Below are positions 8,901-15,627 of a stretch of 16,260 nt of DNA, one piece after another. The stretch spans positions 1-16,260 of the forward strand of contig CADBXH010000030.1 of NCBI GenBank assembly GCA_902798605.1, read 5' to 3'. Below the pieces are notes generated by a model. It was given only the letters and a program-made list of their open reading frames with translations, did no database searches and was not told the DNA's origin. Positions within the stretch are counted from its first letter, which is position 1. Every line of letters begins with the position of its first letter. The position numbers and the translations under genes were made by a program. The DNA comes from an uncultured Ruminococcus sp. (lineage in GTDB: Bacteria; Bacillota_A; Clostridia; Oscillospirales; Acutalibacteraceae).

Positions 8901-9556
8901 GAATACTCCAAAAACTGCTGAGCCTTTTCGCTCTGCTTTTTAAGCGGACCAACGCGCTCCTCGAGCTCGGTCACGATATCGCGGAGTCTGAGCAGGTTAT
9001 CCTCGGTGTTTTTCAGCTTCCGCTCCGCTTCGATCTTGCGGTAACGGTAACGCGAAATACCCGCGGCTTCTTCAAATATCTCACGCCTGTCCTCACTTTT
9101 TGAAGAAACGATGCTGTCGATCTTGCCCTGACCGATCATAGAATAACCGTCACGGCCAAGACCGGTATCCATAAACAGCTCGTTGATATCCTTCAACCTG
9201 ACAGCCGCTTTGTTTATAAGATACTCGCTTTCACCGCTGCGGTAATAGCGGCGGGTAACGGCGATATCGTCGCCGTCAAAATCAAGAAAGCGATCCGAAT
9301 TGTCAATATTAAGAGTAACCTCGGCGTAGCCTGTGCGTTTGCGGGTATCCGTGCCGTTAAAAACGACATCCTCCATCTTTGAGCAACGAAGGCTTTTCGG
9401 CGACTGCTCGCCCAAAACCCAGCGAATAGCATCGCTGATGTTGCTTTTACCCGAACCGTTGGGACCTACTACCGAAGTTATCCCGTGTTCAAAGGATAAT
9501 TTAGTTTTATCCGGAAAGGTTTTAAAACCCTGAACCTCCAGAGATTTTAATCTCAT
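5984..9556 (-). CDS. smc: Chromosome segregation protein SMC
   Basis: SMC is the ATPase subunit of the condensin-like SMC-ScpAB complex that organises and segregates the chromosome. The 1190-aa protein shows the complete architecture: an N-terminal head with Walker A GPNGSGKSN (31-39) and the following GEQSPKSLR, a long charged coiled coil to about residue 510, the hinge (roughly 515-650, containing GGRATFLP near 577), a conserved GGSMTGGS near 664, a second coiled coil, and a C-terminal head with signature LSGGEKALVAIAL near 1087 and Walker B FCVMDEIEAALDD near 1110-1122. The start ATG overlaps the stop of the radical SAM gene (ATGA, 9553-9556). It ends in tandem stops (TAATAA). Length is normal and no lesion is seen. 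Confidence 0.98.
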   Translation of the reverse strand: MRLKSLEVQGFKTFPDKTKLSFEHGITSVVGPNGSGKSNISDAIRWVLGEQSPKSLRCSKMEDVVFNGTDTRKRTGYAEVTLNIDNSDRFLDFDGDDIAVTRRYYRSGESEYLINKAAVRLKDINELFMDTGLGRDGYSMIGQGKIDSIVSSKSEDRREIFEEAAGISRYRYRKIEAERKLKNTEDNLLRLRDIVTELEERVGPLKKQSEKAQQFLEYSEEKRGLEIALWLISLDKSQDNLKEQDEKISIARAQYDEAEQALAEIQSETEEIYQKNGELSAKADSLRAEISKLDSEIAEKRSSISVAENDILHHNENIERIKGEINRADDDLSKLEQSISDKQKKITSLDAEITGKQKQYAEVSEELNEINMDSSKSGDELQSLTSELSALTSQSADARVIDMTADTGIAELESRTEVLHQTIEEKTTVLNELVELQTQYDEDIKSANEDVQSFENSIEGLSIKLGSKDKKRAELKAESEKLGLDLREHQRKIDFLENLERNLEGFSKSVKSVVNASKNGKLKGICGPVSRVISVPSEYAVAIETALGAAMQNIVVENDNDAKQAIKYLKSTDGGRATFLPINTIKPRELKENGLDDCYGFVGVAAELCSCDKKYSKILGSLLGRIVIADDLNSAAAIAKKYSYRFKVVTLDGQVVNAGGSMTGGSQLRSTGMLSRQSEIKKLKSQTEKLSKKAQDAQKQSEQVNREYAAIEADLLGYRADLSNKQQDLVRLEAEKRACDNEINNTQAAVESAEQELGECADKIENLKEGQKDAKAKLAELNVKIAEIEDRVNSVTGNRAELTKKREELSVKLQNIRLEIVTAQKDIDALNSEIVFARNAGSGNDKRKAMMLAQIEGIEKTIEEINADIASYQSDIESLENTQKSITEQIEAISSQRELLEKRGVEIRNVERDKNNEREVSGRELARLEERKINIQKDYDNIISKLWDEYELTKREAEKIAIEIEDNSKAQSRLNELKRSIKSLGTVNVSAIEEYKEVSERYEFMSAQVADVEKSKSEIEKLITNLTKQMKEVFVESFDQINNNFTRTFKELFGGGTASLSLSDPENILTSGIDILVHPPGKIVVHLDALSGGEKALVAIALYFAIMKVRPAPFCVMDEIEAALDDVNVFRFASYLRRMTGKTQFILITHRRGTMEEADVLYGVTMQDEGISKLLELRSTEVAEKLGLDK

Positions 9557-10548
9557 CTTATTTCCCCTATTTTAATCTGGTACTTTGAAAGGTCGTTGTC
9601 AAAATTCACGGTGATGTCATAACCCAAATCATTAAACTTTTTTAGGTTACTCTTTTTTTGACCCAAAAACTTTGACAGCGACTTTTGATTTATAAATACA
9701 TCAAGTTTTTTTGATGAACAATCTTTACTTAATTCTATAAACGAATTATAGAAAATCCTAGCTTCGCACAATTCCTTAAAGGCCGGATGATAATTGCCGC
9801 CCAAGCTTTCATTAACAAGGCTGTCGGAATAATGCAGACCGAGCCTGATCACCTTGATATTTGCAGATTCAAACATCACTATAAGCTTTGCGCACAAGTC
9901 AACGCTCTCATCAAGCGTATAAGGATTGTACTGACCCGAAGTATAAAGATCAGCCAGCGCGGTGTTTTTCATAATGACCGTTGGGTAGATCCGCACGGTA
10001 TCGGGCTTTAGAGCGATAAAGCTCTCGGCGGTTTTTATATCCTTTTCAAAATCCGAGCCGTATAAACCGGTCATCATTTGAAGCCCGAGCGAAAAGCCGT
10101 TATCTTTTATAAGCTTTGACGCCTTTACAACATCCTTAGCGTTATGTCCGCGGTTGTTTAAATCTAATACAGAATTATCCATAGACTGTGCGCCGAGCTC
10201 GATCGAAGTCACGCCGTACTCTTTAAGTACAGCCAAAACCTCATCATCGATACAATCAGGGCGCGTAGATATCCTTATCCCCGAAAAACGATTTATAAAA
10301 GGTTTTGTCGCGTTCAAAAGCTCGAGCATATAAGCTCTGTCGATCGCGGTAAAGCTGCCGCCGAAAAATGCTATCTCGGTGTTCTCAGCTCTCTCGCCCA
10401 AATCATCAATTGCTTTTAACAAAGTCTTTTCTACATCCTGCGCGGAAGGCTGATATGCCTGCCCGGTAATGCTCCTTTGGTTGCAAAAGCTGCACATATG
10501 CGGACATCCGTTGTGCGGGATGAAAATCGAAACGTTAGCGTGTTTAAT
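9553..10548 (-). CDS. Elp3-like radical SAM protein with a probable ATT start codon
   Basis: A radical SAM enzyme of about 331 aa, similar to the Elp3-type radical SAM domain but with no acetyltransferase domain; the substrate is unknown. The 4Fe-4S motif CxxxCxxC (C15, C19, C22 in NGCPHMCSFC) lies at the extreme N-terminus, followed by FFGGSFTAI, the SAM-binding GGSF-type segment, ISTRPDCI, SIELGAQSMD and TVRIYPTVIMK. The first in-frame ATG (10497) falls between C15 and C19 and would destroy the cluster site. Upstream of C15 the frame has no ATG, GTG, TTG or CTG back to a TGA at 10557-10555. ATT at 10548-10546 gives an N-terminus MKHANVSIFIPHNGC, which fits my recollection of homologues starting MKHANI-S-IF. 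GGAG lies 10 nt upstream and the codon overlaps the rnc stop, so coupled translation is likely. The 3' third is visibly AT-richer than its neighbours. It overlaps smc by 4 bp; a radical SAM gene between rnc and smc recurs in Clostridia. Confidence 0.88.
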   Translation of the reverse strand: MKHANVSIFIPHNGCPHMCSFCNQRSITGQAYQPSAQDVEKTLLKAIDDLGERAENTEIAFFGGSFTAIDRAYMLELLNATKPFINRFSGIRISTRPDCIDDEVLAVLKEYGVTSIELGAQSMDNSVLDLNNRGHNAKDVVKASKLIKDNGFSLGLQMMTGLYGSDFEKDIKTAESFIALKPDTVRIYPTVIMKNTALADLYTSGQYNPYTLDESVDLCAKLIVMFESANIKVIRLGLHYSDSLVNESLGGNYHPAFKELCEARIFYNSFIELSKDCSSKKLDVFINQKSLSKFLGQKKSNLKKFNDLGYDITVNFDNDLSKYQIKIGEIR

Positions 10549-11221
10549 AGCCCATCAGCTCCAAGGCTTCCCTTGCAGCCTGCTGCTCAGCCTCTTTTTT
10601 GCTTTTTCCGCCGCCCTTGCCGATGACGTTGCTGTTGAGGTGAACCTCCACAACAAAGTGCTTGTTATGGTCGGGACCGCTCTCGTCAACCAAAACATAC
10701 TGGAGCCTTTCGCCCGGATTTTGCTGAACGATCTCCTGCAGGGTTGTCTTGTAATCCTTGACGCGCTTTACCTTTTGGTTCTTGATCGCGGGGATAACAA
10801 AGCTGAGTATGTGCATCGACGCGGGCTGGATACCTCCGTCAATATAGATCGCGGCGATAAGCGCCTCGAAAGCGTCGGAAAGTATCGACGGTCTCTCGGC
10901 TCCGCCGTTGTTGCGCTCTCCCTTGCTGAGCACAAGGTGCTTGCCCAAATCGATCTGCTTCGCGAACTCGTAAAGCGACTTTTCACAAACGAGCGAAGCT
11001 CTTAGTTTTGTAAGTCCGCCCTCGGGAAGATCGGGGCAGTTCTTGAATATGTAATCGCTTACGACGATCGACAGCACAGCGTCGCCCAAAAATTCAAGGC
11101 GTTCGTTGTACTTAACGTGCTGAGCCTTATGCTCGTTGGCATAAGAAGAATGAGTCAGCGCCTCGTTCATAAGCTCAATATTGCGAAAACGATATCCGAT
11201 TTTTGCTTCTAATTCTGTCAT
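10544..11221 (-). CDS. rnc: Ribonuclease III
   Basis: RNase III cleaves double-stranded RNA, matures rRNA precursors and takes part in mRNA turnover. The 225-aa protein has the catalytic domain with signature NERLEFLGDAVL (39-50; acidic residues E40, E43, D47) and SDAFEALIAAIY carrying D116 and E119. The C-terminal dsRNA-binding domain starts around residue 156 (DYKTTLQEIVQ) and ends with GGGKSKKEAEQQAAREAL. The start overlaps the plsX stop (ATGA at 11218-11221). The stop TAA shares its T with the presumed ATT start of the next gene. rnc-smc-ftsY grouping is typical of Firmicutes, but the usual acpP upstream of rnc is missing. Confidence 0.98.
   Translation of the reverse strand: MTELEAKIGYRFRNIELMNEALTHSSYANEHKAQHVKYNERLEFLGDAVLSIVVSDYIFKNCPDLPEGGLTKLRASLVCEKSLYEFAKQIDLGKHLVLSKGERNNGGAERPSILSDAFEALIAAIYIDGGIQPASMHILSFVIPAIKNQKVKRVKDYKTTLQEIVQQNPGERLQYVLVDESGPDHNKHFVVEVHLNSNVIGKGGGKSKKEAEQQAAREALELMGY
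10546..10562 (-). promoter_or_regulatory. Translation initiation region for the radical SAM gene at an ATT codon, overlapping the rnc stop
   Basis: GGAG (10562-10559), a 10-nt spacer, then ATT (10548-10546). The last T of ATT is also the first base of the rnc stop TAA (10546-10544). An in-frame TGA at 10557-10555 closes the frame upstream, so the start must lie between it and the cysteine codon at 10506. ATT is a known rare start, for example in infC of E. coli and B. subtilis. Confidence 0.65.
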
Positions 11222-12204
11222 TTTGATAACTCCGATGAAATCTCTTTAATCGCCTCTGCCTCTACATAGTCCATAGAGAGCTTGACAGCATTTTTAAGCG
11301 TGACCGCCTTTGAATCTCCGTGAGCCTTGAATACAGGCTTTGAAGCTCCGAGTATAGGCGCTCCGCCGTATGCGTTGTAATCAAATTTTGTTTTGAATTC
11401 TTTTAAGTCCTTCATACATAATGCCGCGGCAAGCTTACCCTTTGCGCTATCGGTAAATAAGTGCTTCATCTTCTTCATAAGTATGATTGCAACACCCTCG
11501 TATGTCTTTAGGATAAGGTTGCCCGTAAAGCCGTCACAAACCACAACATCGCATACGCCCTTGGGGATATCACGACCCTCAACGTTGCCTACAAAGTTGA
11601 GGTTGCTTTCTTTTAAAAGCTTGTAGGTCTCCTGATAAAGCTCATTGCCCTTGTGCTCCTCTGTGCCGACATTGGCAAGAGCAACTCTCGGTTTACATAC
11701 TTTCATAACCTTTTCCATATATACAGAGCCCATAAGAGCGAACTGATACAGCATCTCGGGACGGCAGTCAACATTAGCTCCGCCATCGAGCAGCATAAAA
11801 AAGCCTGTCTCGCTCGGGAGTACCGGAGCAAACGCGGGGCGTTTGATGCCCTTTATCCTTTTTACGGCAATAGTCGCGCCTACGCAAAGCGCGCCGCTGT
11901 TGCCGGCGCTGATAAACGCGTCACCCCTGCCCTCGTTGAGCAGCTTAAAGCCGACCGCCATAGAGCTGTCCTTTTTGGTTTTCAGCACAGCGTCAGCCTT
12001 GTCCTCCATTGTGATGACCTCAGAGCAGTCCTCTATTTCGATATTGTTCAGGGAAATATTGTTTTTCTCGGCAGTCTCACGGATGATTTTCTCATTTCCC
12101 GTGAGGATGATGTTCGCGCCGAGCTCCTCAACCGACTGCGCGCAGCCCTTGATGATCTCAAGCGGAGCGTTATCGCCGCCAAATGCGTCTACTATGATTT
12201 TCAT
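11218..12204 (-). CDS. plsX: Phosphate acyltransferase PlsX
   Basis: PlsX converts acyl-ACP and phosphate to acyl-phosphate, the acyl donor used by PlsY in the first step of phospholipid synthesis; it is a peripheral membrane protein. The 328-aa sequence has the family opening MKIIVDAFGGDNAP, followed by the conserved SAGNSGALCVGA, LDGGANVDCRPEML, NVGTEEHKGN, VVCDGFTGNLILKTYEG and NAYGGAPILG segments. The ATG at 12204 is chosen because it gives the family N-terminus and has AGGTGA (12210-12215) 5 nt upstream. An alternative GTG at 12213 would add three residues and overlap trmFO by 8 bp. plsX follows trmFO by 1 bp and overlaps rnc by 4 bp. Confidence 0.97.
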   Translation of the reverse strand: MKIIVDAFGGDNAPLEIIKGCAQSVEELGANIILTGNEKIIRETAEKNNISLNNIEIEDCSEVITMEDKADAVLKTKKDSSMAVGFKLLNEGRGDAFISAGNSGALCVGATIAVKRIKGIKRPAFAPVLPSETGFFMLLDGGANVDCRPEMLYQFALMGSVYMEKVMKVCKPRVALANVGTEEHKGNELYQETYKLLKESNLNFVGNVEGRDIPKGVCDVVVCDGFTGNLILKTYEGVAIILMKKMKHLFTDSAKGKLAAALCMKDLKEFKTKFDYNAYGGAPILGASKPVFKAHGDSKAVTLKNAVKLSMDYVEAEAIKEISSELSK

Positions 12205-12205
12205 A

Positions 12206-13519
12206 TCAGTCACCTATACCCTCTAAATATTTATTAAGTGAGTTGAGCGCTCTTTGGGAGTATGCCGCACCCCGCTCTTTTTTATCCCTCGGTCTGTTTT
12301 CAAGCTCAGGCAATACGCCGAAGTTCGCGCCCATCGGCTGGAACTTTTTAACGGTCGGATCGGAAATATACGCGGACAACGCGCCGATCATTGTATCGTC
12401 AGGCAGCGTCATCGTTTTTTTATCTTCCAACACCCTGCAAGCGTTTATGCCAGCCATAATGCCCGAAGCCGCGCTCTCCATATACCCCTCTACTCCGGTT
12501 ATCTGTCCCGCAAAAAAAAGATTTTTATTTTCTTTTACAGAATAATCCGAGTTGAGAATCTTTGGCGAGCAAATAAATGTGTTGCGGTGCATAACACCGT
12601 AACGGACAAATTCAGCCCTGTGCAAAGCGGGTATCATTGAGAACACACGCTTTTGCTCGGGAAATTTCAGATTTGTCTGAAAGCCGACAAGGTTGTACAT
12701 AGTGCCGGCGGAGTTTTCCTTTCTCAGCTGCAATACCGCCCATGGTCTGTGCCCCGTTTTCGGGTCAACTAAACCCACGGGCTTCATCGGGCCGAATCGC
12801 AAAGTACCCTCGCCGCGCTGAGCCATAACCTCAACAGGCATACAACCCTCATAAACTTTCGGGTTATTTACATCAAAGTCGTGCAGAGGCGCGCGTTCGG
12901 CAGAAAGCAAGGCGTTATAGAAATTTTCGTATTCCTCTTTGTTCATCGGGCAGTTGATATAGTCGTCATCTCCGCCGCGGTCATAACGCGAGGCTGTAAA
13001 AGAGAACTCCGGATCAACGCTCTCGGCAGTAACAATAGGCGCCGCCGCGTCAAAGAATGAGAGTGATCCGCCAAAGCGTTTTTCTATATCCTTCGCTAAA
13101 GCATCGGAAGTCAACGGTCCTGTCGCAACGATAGTAATATCGCCGTCGGGGATCTCCGTCAGCTCTTTATTGATCACTTTTATATTCGGCTCGGCGTTTA
13201 TACCCTCTGTTACAAGAGTCGCGAATTTTTCTCTGTCAACAGCCAAGGCTCCGCCCGCGGGAACTTTACACTTATCCGCGCACTTCATCAAAAAAGAATC
13301 GAGTACGCGCATTTCTTCCTTTAGCAGACCCGCGGCGCTTTCTATCCGCATAGCCTTCAGGGAATTTGAACATACAAGCTCGCCGAACAAATCGGTCTTG
13401 TGCGCGGGAGTTTTTTTGTCGGGCTTCATCTCGTAAAGCCGGGCTTCTATGCCTCGTTTGGCGATCTGCATGGCAGCCTCGCAGCCGGCAAGACCCGCGC
13501 CGATTACATTAATATGCAT
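12206..13519 (-). CDS. trmFO: tRNA (uracil-54-C5)-methyltransferase, folate/FAD-dependent
   Basis: TrmFO (Gid) makes ribothymidine at tRNA position 54 in the T-loop, using methylenetetrahydrofolate and FADH2. The 437-aa protein starts with the FAD-binding GAGLAGCEAA (residues 7-16). It contains the family segment GELVCSNSLKAM with C50, PAGGALAVDREKFA, GCMPVEVMAQRGEGTLRFGPMKP with a second conserved cysteine, GFQTNLKFPEQKRVF, and a C-terminal FAGQITGVEGYMESAASG. The ATG at 13519 shares one base with the topA stop (TAATG), indicating coupling. A 37-codon upstream extension lies wholly within topA and is rejected. topA-trmFO adjacency is classic in Firmicutes. Confidence 0.97.
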   Translation of the reverse strand: MHINVIGAGLAGCEAAMQIAKRGIEARLYEMKPDKKTPAHKTDLFGELVCSNSLKAMRIESAAGLLKEEMRVLDSFLMKCADKCKVPAGGALAVDREKFATLVTEGINAEPNIKVINKELTEIPDGDITIVATGPLTSDALAKDIEKRFGGSLSFFDAAAPIVTAESVDPEFSFTASRYDRGGDDDYINCPMNKEEYENFYNALLSAERAPLHDFDVNNPKVYEGCMPVEVMAQRGEGTLRFGPMKPVGLVDPKTGHRPWAVLQLRKENSAGTMYNLVGFQTNLKFPEQKRVFSMIPALHRAEFVRYGVMHRNTFICSPKILNSDYSVKENKNLFFAGQITGVEGYMESAASGIMAGINACRVLEDKKTMTLPDDTMIGALSAYISDPTVKKFQPMGANFGVLPELENRPRDKKERGAAYSQRALNSLNKYLEGIGD

Positions 13520-15609
13520 TACTTCTTTTCCGTTTTTTGTGTTTCGGTATAACCGCAGCCCTCTGCTGCGCAGAACAGCACAGGCTTTTTGCCCTTCTTT
13601 TTGTAAAGCACCTCGCCGCACTGAGGACATTTTTCGTTAGTGGGCTCGTTCCAGCTTACAAAATCACAGTCGGGATAATTAGAGCAACCGTAGAAAACTC
13701 TCTTGTTCTTAGTGTGCTTAACAATAATATCGCCGCCGCACTTGGGACAAACGGTACCGGTTTTTTCAACGTATTTCTTTATATTCTTACAGTCGGGATA
13801 TCCGGGACAAGCGATAAACTTGCCGTATCTGCCGACCTTAACGACCATCCTGCGTCCGCATTTTTCGCAGATGATGTCGGTCTCGTCCTCTTTGAGCTTG
13901 AGCTTAACGCCCTCCATATCGGATTTAGCGTCCTTTAACGTCTGCTCAAAATCGGTGTAGAACTCATTAAGCAGCTCATCCCACTGAACGTCGCCGCTTT
14001 CTACGCTGTCAAGTTCCTCCTCCATCTGAGCGGTAAACTTGACATCCACGATGTTCGGGAAGCGCTCCTTCATCAGCTTAGTAATCACTTCGCCCAATTC
14101 GGTCGGCACAAGAGTCTTTGCCTCGCGCTTGACGTACTCGCGGCTTGTGAGCGTTGTGATAGTAGCAGCATATGTTGAAGGTCTGCCGATACCGTACTCT
14201 TCAAGCGTTTTGATAAGCGAAGCCTCTGTATACCTTGCGGGAGGTTGAGTAAAGTGCTGATTCTTTTTGAGCTCTCTGAGCTTTACGGGCATATCCTTTT
14301 CAAGGTCGGGGAGCTGTGATGACTTTTCCTCCGCCTCGTCCTTGCCCTCAACATAAAGCGCGGTAAAGCCGGGGAAAGAAACATAGTAACCCGAAGCCTT
14401 GAATGTATAGCCGTTAGCCTCAATATCCGCCTGAGTCGTCTTTTGAACGCACTCAGCCATCTGAGAAGCCGTAAAACGGCTCCAAATCAGCTTATAGAGC
14501 TTATACTGATCGCTCGTCAGACTCGACTTTATCTTATCCGGCTCAAGAGAAGGCATAGAGGGTCTTATCGCCTCGTGGCCGTCCTGAGCGTTTTTGCGTG
14601 ATTTAAAGAACCTCGGCTTTGCGGGCAGATAATCGCTGCCGTAAGCCTGCTCAATGTACTTTGTAACTTCATCTATAGCGTAGTTTGAGATCCTGAGCGA
14701 GTCGGTCCTCATATAGGTAATAAGACCTGTCGCGCCCATTCCCTCGATATCAACGCCCTCGTACAGCTCCTGGGCGACCTTCATTGTGCGCCTTGACTGG
14801 AAGCCCAACTTTCTTGAAGCCTCCTGTTGAAGCGTAGAAGTTATGAACGGCGGAGCGGGTGATTTTTTGCGCGTGCCGTGCTTTACCTTTGTAACAACGT
14901 ACTCCGCACCCTCTAAATCAGCCTCGATCTTATCCGCCTGCTCGGCGTTTTGGATCTTTATCTTGCCGTTTTTATCGGAATAAAGACTTGCAGAGAAAGA
15001 CTTTCTGCTGCCCTTGGGGATAAATTTGGCGTCGATAGTCCAGTATTCCTCGGGCTTGAACTTCCTGATCTCGTTCTCTCTGTCAACGATTATCCTCAAA
15101 GCCACCGACTGAACGCGACCTGCAGAAAGACCTCTGCGGATCTTCTGAGAGATAAAGGGACTGAGCTTATAGCCCACAAGCCTGTCAAGGATCCTTCTCG
15201 CCTGCTGGGCGTTAACAAGGTCGGTATTGATCTCACGTGGATTTGACATTCCGTTTTGAACGCCTGTTTTTGTGATCTCGTTGAACTCCACGCGCTGGCA
15301 GTAGTCCTCGGGAAGTCCGAGAATATACGCCAAATGCCAAGAGATAGCCTCGCCCTCGCGGTCGGGGTCGGTCGCGAGATAAACGCTGTCGCTGTTATTT
15401 GCAAGCGTTTTGAGCTCTTTTACGAGCTTTTCTTTCCCTTTGATAATATCGTATTTCGGCGCAAAATTATTATTGATGTCAACGCTGAGCCTTGCCTTTG
15501 GCAAATCCCTTACGTGACCCATAGAGGCAACGACCTCATAATCCTTACCGAGATACTTTTTTATAGTCTTTGCTTTGGCAGGAGACTCCACAATTACCAA
15601 ATCTGACAT
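13519..15609 (-). CDS. topA: DNA topoisomerase I (type IA)
   Basis: TopA relaxes negative supercoils by transient single-strand cleavage. The 696-aa protein has the N-terminal Toprim domain (LVIVESPAKAKTIKKYLG, with E8; acidic DPDREGEA at 81-88), and the catalytic tyrosine Y299 in GLITYMRTDS. The C-terminal region has three zinc-ribbon repeats with CxxC pairs: CEKC...CPGYPDC, CPKC...CSNYPDC and CPQC...CAAEGC. The ATG at 15609 is chosen because it matches the family start MSDLVIVESPAKAK and has AGGAGG (15616-15621) with a 6-nt spacer. Ten upstream codons in frame are spurious. It is preceded by the 169-bp inverted-repeat element, whose edge lies 18 bp upstream of the start codon. topA heads the 13-gene cluster. 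Confidence 0.98.
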   Translation of the reverse strand: MSDLVIVESPAKAKTIKKYLGKDYEVVASMGHVRDLPKARLSVDINNNFAPKYDIIKGKEKLVKELKTLANNSDSVYLATDPDREGEAISWHLAYILGLPEDYCQRVEFNEITKTGVQNGMSNPREINTDLVNAQQARRILDRLVGYKLSPFISQKIRRGLSAGRVQSVALRIIVDRENEIRKFKPEEYWTIDAKFIPKGSRKSFSASLYSDKNGKIKIQNAEQADKIEADLEGAEYVVTKVKHGTRKKSPAPPFITSTLQQEASRKLGFQSRRTMKVAQELYEGVDIEGMGATGLITYMRTDSLRISNYAIDEVTKYIEQAYGSDYLPAKPRFFKSRKNAQDGHEAIRPSMPSLEPDKIKSSLTSDQYKLYKLIWSRFTASQMAECVQKTTQADIEANGYTFKASGYYVSFPGFTALYVEGKDEAEEKSSQLPDLEKDMPVKLRELKKNQHFTQPPARYTEASLIKTLEEYGIGRPSTYAATITTLTSREYVKREAKTLVPTELGEVITKLMKERFPNIVDVKFTAQMEEELDSVESGDVQWDELLNEFYTDFEQTLKDAKSDMEGVKLKLKEDETDIICEKCGRRMVVKVGRYGKFIACPGYPDCKNIKKYVEKTGTVCPKCGGDIIVKHTKNKRVFYGCSNYPDCDFVSWNEPTNEKCPQCGEVLYKKKGKKPVLFCAAEGCGYTETQKTEKK

Positions 15610-15615
15610 TCTTTT

Positions 15616-15621
15616 CCTCCT
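15616..15621 (-). promoter_or_regulatory. Shine-Dalgarno sequence of topA
   Basis: Perfect AGGAGG on the minus strand, 6 nt from the ATG at 15609. It lies just outside the inverted-repeat element and fixes the topA start against the longer in-frame reading. Confidence 0.9.
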
Positions 15622-15627
15622 GTTTAT

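Noticed and set aside
9553..10497. Radical SAM gene starting at the ATG at 10497
   Set aside because: That start would drop the first cysteine of CxxxCxxC and the conserved residues before it, making an inactive enzyme although the missing codons are present upstream.
13520..13630. N-terminal extension of trmFO into topA
   Set aside because: The 37 extra codons precede the FAD-binding N-terminus, overlap the topA zinc-ribbon coding sequence and show no family similarity.
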